NCBI RefSeq assembly: GCF_030124375.1
Contig: NZ_JASKLS010000003.1
Location: 230,052-294,051, forward strand
Reading direction: 5' to 3'
DNA: 64,000 nucleotides
Source of the DNA: Sinorhizobium sp. 6-70
GTDB taxonomy: Bacteria; Pseudomonadota; Alphaproteobacteria; Rhizobiales; Rhizobiaceae
A program made the translations under genes and the position numbers. Positions 17,376 to 25,867 of the stretch are shown piece by piece (the first letter of the stretch is position 1; each line of letters opens with the position of its first letter). The notes under the pieces were generated by a model. It was not told the origin of the DNA and did not search any database. It worked only from the letters and a program-made list of their open reading frames with translations.

Positions 17376-19850
17376 CTACTTCCCCGCCTCGGACAACAGA
17401 GGCAGATCCCTGGCGAAAGCATCTATTTCCGCCCATGGATCGCCGGACGTGACCAGGAGGCCAGGCAGCGAAGAATAGTTCAAATCCTCCGGAGCGTCGA
17501 TAGATTCAAGATCGCTCCAGCTTACCGGGGTTGAGGCCGGCAGATTCGTCTTGGCGCGAAGCGAGTAGGGCGCCGCTGCCGTGTGGCCGCGCGCATTGCG
17601 ATGGAAGTCGATGAAAATCCGCTTCACGCGCTTGTCCTTGCCCATCATCGTCGTAAAGACCTCTGGCGCGGTTGCTGCCAGGCGTGTGGCAATCGCGCTT
17701 GTTGCCTGATGGACCTTTTTCCAGTTGTGCTTGGGCGCGATCGGCACGACCACGTGGACGCCCTTGCCGCCCGATGTCTTGACGAAGGGAACAAGGTCGA
17801 GCGCCTCGAGCTCGCCGCGTATGTGGATTGCCGCCTCGACCACCTCGCGCCAGGTGATGCCTTCGCCGGGGTCAAGGTCGAAGACGACGCGGTCGGCCTT
17901 TTCAAGCTGCTTGCGAACGGTACCCCAAGTGTGAAATTCGACAACGCCGAACTGCGCGAGCGCAAGATACCCCTTGGCGTCCTCGACCGAGAGGTAGAAT
18001 TTCGTTTCGCCCTCCGAGTTGGTTGATTGAAAGGTTCCCACCGAATTAGGCATGCCGGTGAAAGGATGGCGCTGGAAAAAGCAATCCTGCGGCTTTCCGG
18101 TCGGGCAGCGTACCAGCGAGACTGGGCGGCTGAGAATATGCGGCAGCATGAAATCGCCGACGAGCGCGTAGTAGACCGCGATGTCGAGCTTGGTCGGCCC
18201 GGACCTGCCGAACAGCCGGCGCGTCGGATTGGTGATCGAGATGCTGGCGAGATCGGCATCCGAAATCAGCCGCTTTCGCTGCGGCGTGGCGGGTGTCGAA
18301 AGTTCGACTTCGCGAAGCCCCTTGAATACGGCATGGCGGAGCAGATTGTCAGCGGTGCGGTTGCCATAGTGGATATGCGCCCATAACACGGGCCGGACCC
18401 AGATGATCTCCTTTGGCGCGCCGTCAAGCTTTGCCGCACCGGCGCGAAGCGGCTCCAGCCGCGCGAGCAGTTCTTGCGCCATTCGCGCGTCGAAGCCGGT
18501 TCCGACCTTGCCACGATATTGCAGTTCACCCTCGACCCATTCGCCGAGTGCAAGCGCGGCAAGTCCCTCCGCCGCCTCGGAGGTGGTGTATCCGGCGATC
18601 ACGAAGTCGTCCGGCTGCAGCGCCTTGGTCTTGGTCCAGGTTTTCGACCGGCCGCTCTGGTACGACGCCGAGGCCCGCTTGGAGACGATGCCTTCAAGCC
18701 CCATTTCCGAAGCCTGGTCGTAAAGCGCTCGCCCGTCGCCAGGGACATGATCGCTGAACTGGATGGCGGAGCGCGCCGATACCTGTGTGGACAGCAATTG
18801 CGCCAGCAGCGCCTTGCGCCTCTCGAGCGGAACGGCCAGGAGATTCCACCCATCAAGGTGCAGAAGATCGAAGGCATAGAATACGAGCTTGTTGCCTGCG
18901 CCAGTCGAAAGTGCCTCCTGCAACAGGGCGAAGCGGCTGATTCCCCTCTCGTCCGGAACGACGATTTCGCCATCGAGGACGGCATCGCGCAATGGCAGTC
19001 GTCTGAAGGCCTCCGGCAGGTCGCCGTAACGTTTCGTCCAGTCGAGGCCGCCACGGGTGATAAGACGCACCTCGCCGTCTGAGACGTGCGCCATCGTGCG
19101 GTAGCCGTCGAACTTGATTTCGTGCAGCCAGTCGCCACCCTGCGGGGCGCCGCCCGGCGGTCTGTCCACAGCGGTCGCGAGCTGCGGTTCGATGCGGGTC
19201 GGCGCTGCGCCCTTTGTTGCGCCGGGAAGTGCGCCCGGATTGAGCTTCACCGGCTTGACTGGCTTGGCCGGCGGCTTCGGCTTCTCGACCAGTTCTTCGA
19301 TCCGCCGCCCGGATTTGACGCTTTCGGGGCGCGCGGTGAGAATGTCGATGGTCGCGTCGGCGGCGAGGTCGTGTTCCTTGAACAGGAGCCAGTTTCGCTG
19401 GTCTTCCTCGCCGGGCTTGGGTTTCAACCGCGCCAGCATCCAGCCGCCGTTGAGTTTTTTGCCAGCAAGGCGGAACTTGAAGGCGCCGGTGCGCAAGCTC
19501 TTCTCGATGTCGTCCATCGGCGCCCACACGCCCGTGTCCCAGACGATCATCGGGCCGCCGCCATACTCGCCCTCGGGGATGACACCCTCGAAGTCGATAT
19601 ATTCCAACGGGTGATCCTCGGTCTCGACCGCGAGCCGCTTGTCCGCCGGATTGAGCGATGGACCCTTCGGGACGGCCCAGCTTTTGAGCACGTCTCCCAG
19701 CTGCAGCCTCAGGTCGTAGTGGTCGGCGGTCGCGTGATGCTTATGGACGACGAAGCGGTTGCCGCTCTCGCCGGCAAGGCTGCCGGGCGGCTCCGACGTT
19801 TTCGAAAAGTCCCTTTTCTTGCGATAGACCTGTAGCTTCGACGTCGCCAT
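17376..19850 (-). CDS. ligD: Multifunctional DNA ligase D (end joining)
   Basis: An 824-residue three-domain LigD in the order phosphoesterase - ligase - polymerase, as in Pseudomonas. The phosphoesterase (about 30-165) keeps HKHHATADHYDLRL (His36, His44, Asp46, Arg48). The ATP-dependent ligase has its nucleophile at Lys246 (EIKFDGYR). The primase-like polymerase occupies about 540-815 (FDLDPGEG, TSGGKGVHVVVPI). It fills, trims and seals double-strand breaks with Ku. The ATG at 19850 has GGGAG very close upstream. It heads the minus-strand operon and is divergent from the DUF1349 gene. Confidence 0.95.
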   Translation of the reverse strand: MATSKLQVYRKKRDFSKTSEPPGSLAGESGNRFVVHKHHATADHYDLRLQLGDVLKSWAVPKGPSLNPADKRLAVETEDHPLEYIDFEGVIPEGEYGGGPMIVWDTGVWAPMDDIEKSLRTGAFKFRLAGKKLNGGWMLARLKPKPGEEDQRNWLLFKEHDLAADATIDILTARPESVKSGRRIEELVEKPKPPAKPVKPVKLNPGALPGATKGAAPTRIEPQLATAVDRPPGGAPQGGDWLHEIKFDGYRTMAHVSDGEVRLITRGGLDWTKRYGDLPEAFRRLPLRDAVLDGEIVVPDERGISRFALLQEALSTGAGNKLVFYAFDLLHLDGWNLLAVPLERRKALLAQLLSTQVSARSAIQFSDHVPGDGRALYDQASEMGLEGIVSKRASASYQSGRSKTWTKTKALQPDDFVIAGYTTSEAAEGLAALALGEWVEGELQYRGKVGTGFDARMAQELLARLEPLRAGAAKLDGAPKEIIWVRPVLWAHIHYGNRTADNLLRHAVFKGLREVELSTPATPQRKRLISDADLASISITNPTRRLFGRSGPTKLDIAVYYALVGDFMLPHILSRPVSLVRCPTGKPQDCFFQRHPFTGMPNSVGTFQSTNSEGETKFYLSVEDAKGYLALAQFGVVEFHTWGTVRKQLEKADRVVFDLDPGEGITWREVVEAAIHIRGELEALDLVPFVKTSGGKGVHVVVPIAPKHNWKKVHQATSAIATRLAATAPEVFTTMMGKDKRVKRIFIDFHRNARGHTAAAPYSLRAKTNLPASTPVSWSDLESIDAPEDLNYSSLPGLLVTSGDPWAEIDAFARDLPLLSEAGK

Positions 19851-19944
19851 GCTCCCTACGCTATGGCTTATAGGGCGAACCCGCAATATGACGTTGACGT
19901 CGACGCGGAAGAGCCGCGCAACCTCAAGGGAGGGGAAGGCAAAA

Positions 19945-20520
19945 ATGGGAGAAAACCATCGCTGGTTGAATGTACCGGCAAGCTGGCACGGCAGCGAACA
20001 GGCGCTGTCGCTCAAGACGGACGGCAATACGGATTTCTGGCGTGAGACCTTCTATGGGTTCGTTCGCGACAGCGGCCACGCCTATCTCCAACTGGTTTCC
20101 GGCGATTTCACCGCATCCGCCACGGTAATGGGCGCCTACGAGCAACTCTACGACCAGGCCGGGCTGATGTTGCGGCTCGACGAGGAGAACTGGATCAAGT
20201 GCGGCATCGAATATACTGACGGGCTGATGCATTTCAGCGTCGTCGTCACGCGCGGCGTTTCGGACTGGTCGGTGATCCCTCTGCATGACGCGACGCCTTC
20301 CGACGCGGTCGAGGTGCGGCTGACGCGTCATGGCGACGCAGTGCGGGTGCAGTTCCGCTTCGCGGATACACCCTGGCAGATGGCGCGGCTTTGCCCGTTT
20401 CCGGCGGCGGATGCGGAGATCGGTGTCATGGCCTGCTCCCCGGAACGCGCAGGCTTCGAGGCGAGCTTTCGCGATTTCACGGTCGGCCCGCCGATTGCCC
20501 GTGCGCTGCATGAGGATTGA
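19945..20520 (+). CDS. DUF1349 family protein (concanavalin A-like fold)
   Basis: A 191-residue soluble protein with no signal peptide. Features such as TDFWRETFYGFVRDSGHAYL (about 22-41), YDQAGLMLRLDEENWIKCGIEY and a closing RAGFEASFRDFTVGPP are those of the DUF1349/YeaB-like beta-sandwich family, whose role is unknown. The start is set by GGGAGGGGAAGG before the ATG. The gene is divergent from ligD, sharing about 95 bases of upstream DNA, so the two may be expressed together, but nothing ties it to repair. Confidence 0.82.
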   Translation: MGENHRWLNVPASWHGSEQALSLKTDGNTDFWRETFYGFVRDSGHAYLQLVSGDFTASATVMGAYEQLYDQAGLMLRLDEENWIKCGIEYTDGLMHFSVVVTRGVSDWSVIPLHDATPSDAVEVRLTRHGDAVRVQFRFADTPWQMARLCPFPAADAEIGVMACSPERAGFEASFRDFTVGPPIARALHED

Positions 20521-20577
20521 TGGCGTCAACGCGCATGCGGTGGTGCTTGAAACCGCTGCGCCTTTGGGCGACACGCG

Positions 20578-21633
20578 TCAGGCGATCGCTCGCGGCGTCA
20601 GGCTGACCGGGCGGCAGGATTCGCGGATCATCAGGCGGCCCTGCAGCACGAGCCGGCGCGGTGTTTCCGGGCTCTTGCCCGAAAGACGGTCGAGGATGAG
20701 TTGCGCCGCCTGCTCACCGATCGCCTGAACGGGCTGGGCGATCGTCGTCAGATGCGGTTGGAAAACGTCGGCCCAGGGGAAATCGTCGAAGCTCGCGACG
20801 GAAACGTCTTCCGGGCACTTGAGACCGATGTCGCGGATCGCCTTCATCACGCCGATGACCATCAGGTTGTTGGCGGAAAAGATCGCGGTCGGTCTCTCGG
20901 CGCTCGTGAGCAGCTGCATCGTCGCCGTGTAGGCATCCTTTTCGCGGAAATTGCCGATCCGCACGAGGTCGTCCTCGTAGGGTAGCTTGGCGGCCTCCAA
21001 CGCGGCCTTGTAGCCGGCCAGACGCTCTCGTCCCGTTGATGTGTCGAGCGAGCCTGAAATATAGCCGATGCGGCGATGTCCGAGGCCGAGCATATAGAGG
21101 GTCGCATCCTGAACCGCACGGCGGTTGTCGAGCACGACGGCGTCGGTGTCGATCCCGTCGCAGAGCCGGTCGATCAATACGGTTGGAAGATTGGCGCCGG
21201 CCAGGATGCGCTTCAGGGTTTCGTCGTCTCCCGCGGGAGCGATGATCAGGCCGTCCACGCTGCGATCGATCAGGAGCTCGATCTGTTCATCCTGCATCTC
21301 GACGTCCTCGTCGTTGCAGCAGAGCATCACCGCGTAGCCGGCGCGATGGAGGACATCCTGGATCACCGCCACGACATCGGTGAAGAACGGGTTGGTGATG
21401 TCGGCCACCATCAGGCCGACCGTGCGCGTGGTACCGAGCTTGAGGCTGCGGGCGATCGCATTGCGCTTGTAGCCGATGACCTGGATCGCCTCTTCGATGC
21501 GGGCGCGCAGTTCCGGGCTGACGGGAGCAGACCCGTTGATCACCGCAGAAACCGTCGCCACGGAAACGCTCGCGGCCTTCGCGACGTCGAGCATCGTGGG
21601 TGCGGTGGATTTTCGTGAACGGCGGCGCTGCAT
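20578..21633 (-). CDS. LacI-family regulator of the adjacent CUT2 importer
   Basis: A 351-residue LacI protein: helix-turn-helix at about 13-35 (TMLDVAKAASVSVATVSAVI), hinge KRNAIARSLKLG (about 56-67), and a sugar-binding-like sensor domain (VADITNPFF, FDDFPWAD). It is divergent from the ABC transporter at 21816-25683. The shared 182-base gap holds two copies of an AAACGTTTAGAA element, one next to its own start and one in the transporter promoter. The expected role is repression of both in the absence of an importer substrate. Confidence 0.87.
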   Translation of the reverse strand: MQRRRSRKSTAPTMLDVAKAASVSVATVSAVINGSAPVSPELRARIEEAIQVIGYKRNAIARSLKLGTTRTVGLMVADITNPFFTDVVAVIQDVLHRAGYAVMLCCNDEDVEMQDEQIELLIDRSVDGLIIAPAGDDETLKRILAGANLPTVLIDRLCDGIDTDAVVLDNRRAVQDATLYMLGLGHRRIGYISGSLDTSTGRERLAGYKAALEAAKLPYEDDLVRIGNFREKDAYTATMQLLTSAERPTAIFSANNLMVIGVMKAIRDIGLKCPEDVSVASFDDFPWADVFQPHLTTIAQPVQAIGEQAAQLILDRLSGKSPETPRRLVLQGRLMIRESCRPVSLTPRAIA

Positions 21634-21641
21634 CTTTGATC

Positions 21642-21655
21642 AAAACGTTTAGAAA
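21642..21655. promoter_or_regulatory. LacI operator candidate 1 (AAACGTTT)
   Basis: AAAACGTTTAGAAA contains the 8-bp palindrome AAACGTTT, ten to twenty bases before the start of the LacI gene. The same AAACGTTTAGAA occurs at 21741-21752, about 98 bases away in the same orientation. It would serve autoregulation. Confidence 0.5.
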
Positions 21656-21728
21656 TACGGCTGGGAGAACCTTATGTGAGCCGGAGAATTTGTGCAATAG
21701 GTACGCTATGATAGGGATTTTTAGCCGC

Positions 21729-21758
21729 TTGACACGCTCGAAACGTTTAGAATAGGCT
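21729..21758 (+). promoter_or_regulatory. Importer promoter with operator candidate 2
   Basis: TTGACA (21729-21734) is a good -35 element, and TAGGCT at 21753-21758 could be the -10 with an 18-base spacer. The AAACGTTT palindrome (21741-21748) lies inside the spacer, where a bound LacI protein would block RNA polymerase. The start codon of the transporter ATPase follows about 58 bases later. Confidence 0.45.
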
Positions 21759-21815
21759 GCAGGAAAACATGCGAAATGATCGTGAGATATCGGTGGTGGG
21801 GAGGCCGCCAATGTC

Positions 21816-23405
21816 ATGCGCGATGATAATGCGATCTCGCCTCATTCTGATCCGCACGGCGATGCCAGGCGCGTCGTTCTGACGGCCGAAGGCGTTTCCA
21901 AATCCTTCGGGGGCGTTGCCGCGCTCAAGGATGTGCGCTTCGATCTGCGCGCCGGCGAGATCCATGCCCTCATGGGCGAAAACGGCGCCGGGAAATCGAC
22001 GCTGATGAAGATCCTTTCCGGCGTTTATCCCGATTATGACGGTCTCGTGCGCGTCGATGGCGCGCCGGCGCGCTTCGCGACGGTCAGGGACGCGGAAGCG
22101 GCCGGGATCGCCATCATCCATCAGGAGTTGAACCTCGTTCCGGAGCTCCGGGTCGCCGACAATATCTTTCTCGGCCGCGAACGCGTGATCGCCGGCCTCT
22201 TCGTCGACCGCAAGGCAAGCCTCGACGCGTCGCGCGTGCTGCTGCGGCGTCTTGGCATCGAACTCGATCCCGAGGCGCGCGTCGGTCAGCTTAGGGTCGG
22301 CGAGCAGCAGCTTGTCGAGATTGCCAAGGCGCTCTCGCTTGAGGCGCGCATTCTCATCATGGACGAGCCGACCTCGGCGCTGTCGCCCGGCGAGTGCCAG
22401 CGGCTTTTCAAAATCATGCGGCAGCTCGCTGCCGATGGCGTCGGCATCATCTATATTTCCCATCGCATCGACGAAGTGATGCATCTGAGCGACCGCATCA
22501 CCGTCTTTCGCGATGGCCGCCATGTCTGGAGCCGGCCGAGGGCCGACCTCGATGAAGACACGGTCATCGCCGCCATGGTCGGGCGCAGCCTGCTCGAGGC
22601 AGAGCGTGTCGACCGGTCGACGCAGGGCGATCCGGTGTTGTCCGTGCGTGGCCTCTCGCTATCGACATATAGCCGGCACGGCTGGCGCGATGTGCTGAAG
22701 GGTGTGAACTTCGATGTGCGCGCGGGCGAAGTCCTCGGCATCGGCGGGCTGCTCGGCGCCGGGCGCACCGAGATCCTGGAAACGATCTTCGGTTCCAGCG
22801 AAGGTCGGCGCGGCGGCGAGATCCGCCTCGATGGCACGCCGGTCGACATCCGCTCCCCGCTCGATGCGCGCCGCCTCGGCATCGCGCTGGTCACGGAAGA
22901 TCGGAAAACTCAAGGGCTGCATCTCCACGACTCGATTACGGACAACGTGGCCCTGCCGCTGGTCGGTCGGCTGGCGCGTTTCGGTTTACGCTCGTTCGAT
23001 GCGGAAAGTTCGCTGAGCAGGAAGGCCGTTCAGACGCTCGGAGTGCGCTGCGGCAGCATCGACCAGATCGCCGGGACGCTCTCGGGTGGCAATCAGCAGA
23101 AGGTGGTCATCGGTAAATGGCTTGCCACCGGGCCGCGCGTGCTTCTGCTCGACGAGCCGACACGCGGCATCGACGTCGGCGCGAAGCGCGAGATCTACGA
23201 CCTTATCTTCGCACTCGCGGGGGAGGGGCTGGCGATCGTGGTGGTGAGCTCCGAATTGCCGGAGCTCCTGCATCTTGCAGACCGGGTTCTGGTGATGGCT
23301 GAGGGCCGCCAGACGGGACTTATTTCCCGGGACGAGGCGAACGAGGAGCGCCTCATGCAGCTCGCCGCTCCGCGGGGCGGTGCGCTTGGAAGGGCCGTTG
23401 CATGA
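21816..23405 (+). CDS. Sugar ABC transporter ATPase (CUT2 type)
   Basis: A 529-residue double ATPase of the RbsA/MglA type. The first domain has Walker [10 protein letters not shown] (about 54-62) and [11 protein letters not shown]. The second has the usual degenerate P-loop (LGAGRTE), signature LSGGNQQKV and [18 protein letters not shown] lies before the ATG; a second ATG five bases upstream is in another frame. It overlaps the permease gene by four bases (ATGA). Position next to the L-threonate/D-erythronate genes suggests a four-carbon sugar acid or polyol as substrate (inference). Confidence 0.88.
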   Translation: MRDDNAISPHSDPHGDARRVVLTAEGVSKSFGGVAALKDVRFDLRAGEIHALMGENGAGKSTLMKILSGVYPDYDGLVRVDGAPARFATVRDAEAAGIAIIHQELNLVPELRVADNIFLGRERVIAGLFVDRKASLDASRVLLRRLGIELDPEARVGQLRVGEQQLVEIAKALSLEARILIMDEPTSALSPGECQRLFKIMRQLAADGVGIIYISHRIDEVMHLSDRITVFRDGRHVWSRPRADLDEDTVIAAMVGRSLLEAERVDRSTQGDPVLSVRGLSLSTYSRHGWRDVLKGVNFDVRAGEVLGIGGLLGAGRTEILETIFGSSEGRRGGEIRLDGTPVDIRSPLDARRLGIALVTEDRKTQGLHLHDSITDNVALPLVGRLARFGLRSFDAESSLSRKAVQTLGVRCGSIDQIAGTLSGGNQQKVVIGKWLATGPRVLLLDEPTRGIDVGAKREIYDLIFALAGEGLAIVVVSSELPELLHLADRVLVMAEGRQTGLISRDEANEERLMQLAAPRGGALGRAVA

Positions 23406-24718
23406 CATTCTTGAGACTTTTATCCCAGACGAAACTCTATTGGGGCCTGATCGCCATCTTCCTGATTGGCGTTCTCTCCTCGCCGGTGACCTCGTCGGGC
23501 AGAAACATCTTTCTTTCTTCCGGCAACCTTCTCGACGTTTTGCGACAGGTTTCGACGACGGGTCTTGTTGCCACCGGCATGACGGCCGTCATTCTCACCG
23601 GCGGCATAGATCTTTCCGTCGGTTCGCTGATGGCGATTTGCAGCGTCGTTTGCGCGATGCTTCTGACCGTGCCCGGCGAAACGCCTGCCGTCTTCCTGGG
23701 AATGCCGGCTGTCGGACTGGCGTCGCTTCTTATCGGTGCGGTCGTCGTTCGCTTCATTTTCGTCAATATCGAAAAAACGCGAAGCGGCATCGCCAATATC
23801 AGGGACGTGCAACTCGACCGGATGCGCGGCACGCTGCTGCCCGCAGTCGGCGGTGTCGTTCTATGTGCTCTCGTCTTGAGCTTCCTGCTGCCGCAGGTGC
23901 AGACGAAGTTCGGCGTGCTCGGCGTCCTTCTGGTTGCGCCCGCCGTAGGCTTGCTCTTTGGCGCGATCAATGGCGCGATCATCGTTGTCGGCAGGCTGCA
24001 GCCGTTCATTGTCACCCTGGCTATGATGGTGACGGCACTTGGCATCGCCCGGCTGACGGCCGGCCAGAACAATGCGGTCCTTCCCGTTTATACCGGCAGC
24101 AACGCCACGGCGGATTTTGACGTGCTTCGCCAGCTCGTCTTCGGCATCGTACCGATGCCGGGCATCTTCTTCATCGCCGCGATCATCCTTTATAGCGTCG
24201 TTCTGCGCTTCACGCCCTTCGGCCGCTACGTCTATGCGATCGGGGGCAACGAGGAGGCAGCGCGCCTCTCCGGCATCAATGCAGGGCGGGTAAAGATCGT
24301 CACCTACGCGATCTCGGGCCTGCTCGCCGGCATCGCCGCGGTGCTCTACGTGGCACAATATCGGCAAGGCAAGCCGGATGCCGGCGCTGGACTGGAACTC
24401 GACGCGATTGCGGCCGTGGTGATCGGCGGCACGAGCCTCATGGGCGGGCGCGGAAGTCTCGCCGGCACGTTCTGTGGGGTTCTGATCTTCGGTCTGCTCT
24501 CCAATATCCTGCAGCTCCACAACATCAACTCCAATCTTCAGCTGGTGCTGAAGGGCGTGATCATCATCGGCACGGTGCTCGTCCAGGAGCGCAACGCCTA
24601 CGATGTTCTCGCCCATTTGCGGCTGACAAGCCGCCGCCCGGCGCAACGGGAAACGGCCGCGGAGGAGCGGCCGTCAAGAGAGACCTTGTCTCTAACTATG
24701 GGAGGAAAGGAAGAATGA
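23402..24718 (+). CDS. Sugar ABC transporter permease, extended CUT2 type
   Basis: A 438-residue permease, about 100 residues longer than RbsC. The first part has the family motif TGGIDLSVGSLMAI (about 67-80). An extra stretch of roughly 70 residues follows (about 115-185, including a charged FVNIEKTRSGIANIRDVQ and two more hydrophobic segments). The family core then resumes at AINGAIIVVGRLQPFIVTLA and ends with AIAAVVIGGTSLMGGRGSLAG. XylH-like permeases are also longer than RbsC, so this may be a branch feature. It overlaps both neighbours by four bases, giving tight coupling. Confidence 0.86.
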   Translation: MTFLRLLSQTKLYWGLIAIFLIGVLSSPVTSSGRNIFLSSGNLLDVLRQVSTTGLVATGMTAVILTGGIDLSVGSLMAICSVVCAMLLTVPGETPAVFLGMPAVGLASLLIGAVVVRFIFVNIEKTRSGIANIRDVQLDRMRGTLLPAVGGVVLCALVLSFLLPQVQTKFGVLGVLLVAPAVGLLFGAINGAIIVVGRLQPFIVTLAMMVTALGIARLTAGQNNAVLPVYTGSNATADFDVLRQLVFGIVPMPGIFFIAAIILYSVVLRFTPFGRYVYAIGGNEEAARLSGINAGRVKIVTYAISGLLAGIAAVLYVAQYRQGKPDAGAGLELDAIAAVVIGGTSLMGGRGSLAGTFCGVLIFGLLSNILQLHNINSNLQLVLKGVIIIGTVLVQERNAYDVLAHLRLTSRRPAQRETAAEERPSRETLSLTMGGKEE

Positions 24719-25683
24719 AACGTCGTGACATCATGAGACTGGCGGCTTTTGCGGCCGTCCTGGCGGCCACCACCGCCCTCTTGCCGGGCAAGGATGCACG
24801 CGCCCAGGACAAGAAGTGGCGCATCGGCTTCAGCCAGGCGACCACCATCGAGCCGTGGCGCGCGCAGTTCAACAAGGACATCATCGCCGAAGCGGCGAAA
24901 CATCCGGAAATCGAGCTCATCGTCACGGATGGCGAGGACAAGACGGAAAAACAGGTCGCCGACGTCGAGAACCTGATCCGTCAGGAGGTCAATGCGCTGC
25001 TCATTTCGCCGAAGGAATCGGCCGGCCTCACCGGCGTCGTCCAGCAGGCGATCGACGCGAAAATCCCCGTCTTCGTCCTCGACCGCAACGTCGAGACCGA
25101 CCAATACACCCAGTTCGTCGGCGGCGACAACAAGCTGATCGGCCGGGCGGCGGGCGAATATGCGGTCGAGCTTCTCGGCGGCAAGGGCAAGGCTCAGGGC
25201 AATGTCGTCGAGATCTGGGGCGGCATGGGCACGCAGCCCGCGCACGACCGGCACGATGGCTTCCACGAATTTACCGACAAGGAACCGGGCATCAAGCAAC
25301 TGCTCGACCAGCAGTCGGGCGATTGGAAGCAGGACCAGGCCTATAACATCATGGCGACGGCGCTTCGCAACAACGAGAAGATCGATCTCGTCTACGGCCA
25401 CAACGATCCGATGGCCTACGGCGCCTATCTGGCGGCGAAGGACGCCGGCCGCGAGAAGGACATCAAGTTCATCGGCATCGACGCCTTGCCGGGCGAGGGC
25501 GTGACCTGGGTCAACAACGGCGAACTCACCGCGACTTTCCTCTATGCGACACCCGGTGCCGAGGGACTCCGTCAGGCGATCAAGTTCCTGAACGGAGAAA
25601 AGGTCGAGAAGACCGTGACACTCGACACGATGAAGGTGACGAAGGAGAACGCCGGCCAGATCATGAAGGACAACGGCCTGTAA
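24715..25683 (+). CDS. Sugar ABC transporter substrate-binding protein
   Basis: A 322-residue periplasmic binding protein of the ribose/galactofuranose (YtfQ-like) type. The signal peptide (1 to about 30, ending ARA) starts MKRRDIMRLAAF, so Tat export is possible. The mature part has IGFSQATTIEPWRAQF, SPKESAGLTGVV and VYGHNDPMAYGAYLAAKDAG, typical of this group. It is the last gene of the operon and, unlike most importers here, is placed after the membrane genes. A strong terminator follows. The substrate is unknown. Confidence 0.87.
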   Translation: MKRRDIMRLAAFAAVLAATTALLPGKDARAQDKKWRIGFSQATTIEPWRAQFNKDIIAEAAKHPEIELIVTDGEDKTEKQVADVENLIRQEVNALLISPKESAGLTGVVQQAIDAKIPVFVLDRNVETDQYTQFVGGDNKLIGRAAGEYAVELLGGKGKAQGNVVEIWGGMGTQPAHDRHDGFHEFTDKEPGIKQLLDQQSGDWKQDQAYNIMATALRNNEKIDLVYGHNDPMAYGAYLAAKDAGREKDIKFIGIDALPGEGVTWVNNGELTATFLYATPGAEGLRQAIKFLNGEKVEKTVTLDTMKVTKENAGQIMKDNGL

Positions 25684-25826
25684 CGCAGTAGGCGGGACGA
25701 TCCCATCAACCGGGGGTTGGTGTGGCAATTCTCGTTGCCCAAAGGCGTGAAGCGCTTTTGGGCACTTCGAATGGCCGCATGTCTTCGTCCTTCAGTCGGT
25801 TCCGACCGAGAGAAGCATGCGCCAGC

Positions 25827-25867
25827 GGGCGGCGGGGGTGGACGAGGGGGCACCCGCCGCCCCTTTT
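25827..25867 (+). terminator. Rho-independent terminator of the CUT2 importer operon
   Basis: GC-rich hairpin: GGGCGGCGGGGGTG (25827-25840) pairs, with a small bulge, with CACCCGCCGCCCC (25851-25863), followed directly by TTTT. It lies between the importer operon and the convergent otnK gene and reaches its last codon. Confidence 0.75.

Noticed and set aside
16478..17422. N-terminal extension of the BRCT/TPR frame to 676 residues
   Set aside because: The upstream part runs through ku in another frame and is low-complexity. The ATG overlapping the ku stop is the natural start, and the BRCT-like domain begins right after it.
19849..19944. Longer N-terminus for the DUF1349 protein
   Set aside because: The extra 32 residues overlap the ligD start region and have no ribosome site, while the ATG at 19945 follows GGGAGGGGAAGG.
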